This document shows, piece after piece, positions 62,001 through 64,000 of a stretch of DNA of 64,000 nt. The notes below the pieces were generated by a model that was not told the DNA's origin, searched no databases, and saw only the letters and a list, made by a program, of their open reading frames with translations. The stretch lies in contig KN805375.1 of assembly GCA_000818945.1 (NCBI GenBank), positions 133,788 to 197,787 on the forward strand, in the 5' to 3' direction. The stretch's first letter is position 1. Each line of letters opens with the position of its first letter. The stretch is from Schizochytrium sp. CCTCC M209059. Lineage: Eukaryota; Sar; Bigyra; Thraustochytrida; Thraustochytriidae. A program made the position numbers and the translations under genes.

Positions 62001-64000
62001 GGCCGTGGGCGCCAGTTCCTCGCCCTTGCGCTACCACTTTGAGTTCTCGTTTGTTGGTGACCATGATCTTCCAACGTTAGCCACCTCGTCATCTCTGAAT
62101 GCTGTGCACAAGCTTTTGCTGCCTAATCTTGGTGGCACTCGTGCGCAAGTTCATGTCACAGCCGTTGCCATGGACGTTCTGGGCGCAACGAGAAGGTCGC
62201 CCCGGGCTGTCGAGCTAACCTTGCACAGGGACGATACGCAAAACGACAGGCTTCTTGCCGGAACCTCTGGCGAAAGGAGCACCAACCTCTCTGCTCCGGA
62301 TCTTTTGCCCGCAAGTATGGTTTCTTGGCTTTCGTCAAGCGAGGCCGACGACACCTTTGATGAGGTGCTCGAATGGATCAACGTCGTTGGCCGTAACGAT
62401 GTCTTTGATGCCCTTTTCAAAGATGGTCGCGATGATCTTGCTTGTGCCCTTTCTGCGCTTCTCTGGAAGCGTCTCGAACACATTGTGACGGTTACCTTTG
62501 TAGAACGCACCGAGGCGCCTACACTAGTTCTTCGCGCTTTGGGTGCTCATTGGGTTCTCATTACGTCTTTGGAATCGGGCATCTGCATTCCTGCCCGGGG
62601 CGCAGCCTTGCGCTCTATGCGCGGTCTCGTGGAAATGTGGAACGCGCGGACGCTGTATACAATGGACGCAGAAGTCATTTCGAGTGCGACGACTGCGGTG
62701 ATGTCCACTCTCGATAACATCCTGAGCGCGCCCAATAGTTCTTTCAGTGTTGAGACCCTCGTCAGCGCGTGTTCGAAGCTCAATGCCCGTGGCCGCGCGG
62801 GCTCTGATGAAGACCATGAGCTTCTTGTTTTGGCTCCACTTTGCAGAGCAGCAGGCGTCAAAACGCGTTGGGTTTCCCCGGGCGCTATCGAGGCGGCATC
62901 CGTAGCCTTTGAACGACTCTACTACGGTTCAGCAAAGGCCGTGTTTGCTTCTCTGGCGGGTCTTACACGATTGCATTTCCGAGACGCTGTTGCGCGTTAT
63001 CGTGAGACCACTTTGGAAGCTGGATCGATCTCATGTAGAGCATGGCGAGCGGTGCGAGTTCCCCCGGACGTCTCGGCGAGCATGGCCGAAAGTGGCGTAT
63101 TGCTTCCGACTTGGCGCGACTTTGGGCCTGCGATTGGTGTTGACGTTTCGACGAGGCCGTTCGATCTTTTGGTGTGCAGATGGTCTGCGAGCATCACCGC
63201 GCGATTGCTCGAGAATGTTGGTCCGCTTGTGGCGTTATCCCGAGAGTTCATCTCGCTTCATGCTGCACCTGTGGACGACCCCTTTGGGATCGAGCTGGGT
63301 GCCATCGTTGCCGCGCATGCGGATGCACAGATCCCCTTGCCCGACGACGGGAAAAGCGCAAAGTATGGCGAAAGCAACAAGGACGTCAAGATTCCCAAAG
63401 CCGTCGTGAGTATCCCACTTTCGAACGACAGTTTGTGGGTGCATGCGGACAGCCAGGGTGAGGCAACATTTGGCTCGGGAAAGCTCTCGACCTCGTCGTC
63501 CATCCGCGTGCGGTCGCTGTACTCTACCGAAGAACACATGCTCCTGGTGTGCGGGATGTGGAATCCCGCAGGAGGGGCGGATGCACAGCATCGAAAGCGA
63601 GCGGGTGACATCCTTTTGGACGCCTGCTCGGTGAGTGCCGTGGTGGAAGGCCCTGATGCACACATTACTGCGGTTGCATGCTCATGCTCTGGTGTTGGCA
63701 TCGTCGGCACATGGCTTCTCGACCCGAGCCTTGTCCCGGCGGACCCGGCAACGTCACATTGGTATATTTCCAGCGGACGACTCGTGCTTCTTGGCGTCCT
63801 CACCATAACGTTGGCGATCTGGATTGCGCACATGGTCTACGCTTGTCGCAGAGACGTATGGGAGCACGAGCTTTATGCACGTGCTCTCTTCGTTTTGGCT
63901 GTGCGGGGCGCACAAATGCGTCGTGCGGGGCTGCGTAGTGGACTATTGGAGCTCCGCAGGTTGCGTGCGGCACGCTTACGGCTCCGGCGCATGAGCGATC
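59029..64000 (+). CDS. Polycystin-1/REJ-like receptor with two FN2-like domains, 3' partial
   Basis: An open frame runs from the ATG at 59029 (MQPRASPSRTAKGCF) to the right edge, about 1,657 codons. A basic N-region precedes a signal segment (LILAVVMLVFSSSLLSSGHA). Two fibronectin-II-like modules follow: CQFPFEFQGVNYSSC with WC and WGFC, and CHFPFHMDGVLFETC with WC and WGFC; both have longer loops than animal FN2. Then comes a long beta-rich REJ-like ectodomain (DLNAVASYDPDAPRLKRHLT, FEWRC; later LGLHVIAEE). A degenerate GPS follows (CGMWN, then AVACSCSGVGIVG), and a first membrane helix (LVLLGVLTITLAIWIAHMVY) just before the edge. This order fits PKD1/PKDREJ-type proteins, which sense ligand or flow at cilia. 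The channel-like part would lie beyond the window. Confidence 0.82.
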   Translation, partial: MQPRASPSRTAKGCFRSRRRCRRHTVSRGTRRKLILAVVMLVFSSSLLSSGHANTTERCSVDGGYVETHTACQFPFEFQGVNYSSCVSIHDAVPYFDPHHTPAKPREEFSLRHEDARWCAIDASYAASPASQGRKRWGFCDARACQICSSTTRIPCMPLSQEHKDQSSVFPVSTHCFHTANDALSQCYLDTPENRARPSFLQITAPCDVASCNLPSTSAPTPDPGSFQSANKTKETRRKKDPGTLTKTATASSGRSCETKGGYVPAKSACHFPFHMDGVLFETCASFKDDPPFWDTSLQDGLAIASDSYWCPTISEYSRSDPSTQTHWGFCHQGCPGVDLDNRTVVQLAGPRVISAQYTRSGTAIEVDLDGPVPQNEALLPEWFACESLLHRSSHPLGRCRWINNMRTLLIEPSMRAAVSELKFLAGAFYAEGVDSPEQIVKVRAPIAVNMTVPDLQAPSSVSRVCNQHQAQGQAEPISSSIELDASRSLLSPLITRISFMYREHGTEEASSVAGCYFDSDLAPPSVEDFFCALELSALDQETESVEVALSVRNIFGHSLQTPWRLVTIYEANALQLHVDQPSWFHVALNQIRTIRAHVTRCDGSPAMGSEIYWEVKPTSAFFHIDPSSMLMPTVDKRVVQLIPANARQLGIAGHTFQVKVTAVVPETPTPTALPTVYPLAGSTSRPVSSELYVEVRASDLVAEIAGGNRTIADFSKEFDLNAVASYDPDAPRLKRHLTFEWRCTPARVCLALTPASKNAQGRRRPGFWEFESRTAQSHTSEHVSSQQDSRTVRTFSNDPILGLHVIAEERQNLRRGEAIVFSLHLSAEDGRSALAPAPIHINIGAESSSSVSHSAVIQVFPHSLSAGSLGQFAGSCGDAGHPSWGLRHPFVASSDTTLWFPSGSHTDHEVVAGGRVFIVNTTVLMQNFHSVDRFTFVLHCEPHALHEVASIASVEIPLNLPPTDGTFSADPLVGTAGKTEFTLSTWGWLKAVGASSSPLRYHFEFSFVGDHDLPTLATSSSLNAVHKLLLPNLGGTRAQVHVTAVAMDVLGATRRSPRAVELTLHRDDTQNDRLLAGTSGERSTNLSAPDLLPASMVSWLSSSEADDTFDEVLEWINVVGRNDVFDALFKDGRDDLACALSALLWKRLEHIVTVTFVERTEAPTLVLRALGAHWVLITSLESGICIPARGAALRSMRGLVEMWNARTLYTMDAEVISSATTAVMSTLDNILSAPNSSFSVETLVSACSKLNARGRAGSDEDHELLVLAPLCRAAGVKTRWVSPGAIEAASVAFERLYYGSAKAVFASLAGLTRLHFRDAVARYRETTLEAGSISCRAWRAVRVPPDVSASMAESGVLLPTWRDFGPAIGVDVSTRPFDLLVCRWSASITARLLENVGPLVALSREFISLHAAPVDDPFGIELGAIVAAHADAQIPLPDDGKSAKYGESNKDVKIPKAVVSIPLSNDSLWVHADSQGEATFGSGKLSTSSSIRVRSLYSTEEHMLLVCGMWNPAGGADAQHRKRAGDILLDACSVSAVVEGPDAHITAVACSCSGVGIVGTWLLDPSLVPADPATSHWYISSGRLVLLGVLTITLAIWIAHMVYACRRDVWEHELYARALFVLAVRGAQMRRAGLRSGLLELRRLRAARLRLRRMSD

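Overview
This is a nuclear, eukaryotic window. It carries large, mostly intron-poor protein-coding genes of purely eukaryotic families: golgin-84, maspardin, 26S proteasome Rpn5, CFAP298, STIMATE, MAP2K, coactosin, a peroxisomal acyl-CoA oxidase and a polycystin-like receptor. Genes sit on both strands with short spacers, many spacers hold microsatellites, and there are two assembly gaps (10820-10855 and 47214-47432). Ciliary families (CFAP298, an RIIa/Dpy-30-like protein, a polycystin-like protein), mostly intronless genes and moderate GC fit a zoosporic protist. My best guess is a thraustochytrid (Labyrinthulomycetes), but that is an inference from gene content and style, not from a marker gene.

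Layout, left to right. 1-6944 (-): the start and body of a giant helical protein that runs off the left edge. 7790-8747 (+): maspardin with a small first exon. 8975-9673 (-): unrecognised protein. 10709-12077 (+): membrane-anchored chalcone-isomerase-like protein broken by a gap. 12570-14177 (-): O-fucosyltransferase-like enzyme. 14963-15814 (+): CFAP298. 16201-19194 (-): golgin-84 with 189 consecutive Asp codons. 19865-21799 (-): two-RRM RNA-binding protein. 23193-24638 (-): ammonium transporter. 25430-26821 (-): AIG1/FAR-17a-like membrane protein. 27222-28805 (+): RIIa/Dpy-30-like protein. 28847-30153 (-): ankyrin-SAM protein in two exons. 30714-32075 (+): TPR protein. 32437-34004 (+): BIVM-like protein in two exons. 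34106-35536 (-): WW/FF-domain protein. 35956-36873 (-): START-like lipid-binding protein. 37591-38991 (+): Rpn5.

From about 39.0 to 44.6 kb the coding signal is poor. This stretch holds two uncertain minus-strand reading frames and several diverged or tandem repeats, and looks like accessory or transposon-derived DNA. Then: 44611-45741 (-) MAP kinase kinase; a GC-rich, gap-containing spacer; 48328-48813 (+) coactosin-like protein; 49266-50726 (-) RCC1-like protein; 51310-51777 (-) small conserved-looking protein; 52426-53109 (+) secretory-pathway FKBP; 53635-54698 (+) STIMATE-like protein with a 47-nt intron; 55041-57227 (-) acyl-CoA oxidase ending in a PTS1; another repeat-rich spacer; and 59029-64000 (+) a polycystin/REJ-like protein with two fibronectin-II-like domains that runs off the right edge.

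There is no operon or single-pathway cluster. Recurring themes are cilia (CFAP298, the RIIa protein, possibly the TPR and BIVM-like proteins, the polycystin), membrane traffic (golgin-84, maspardin), ER calcium entry and folding (STIMATE, FKBP), and signalling (MAP2K). The most unusual sequence-level features are the 567-bp pure GTC/GAC tract, the intergenic palindrome TAGGCCTA (nine exact copies, none in a gene), two diverged repeat families with partly conserved reading frames, and the BIVM-like protein with cysteine-protease-like Cys/His blocks.
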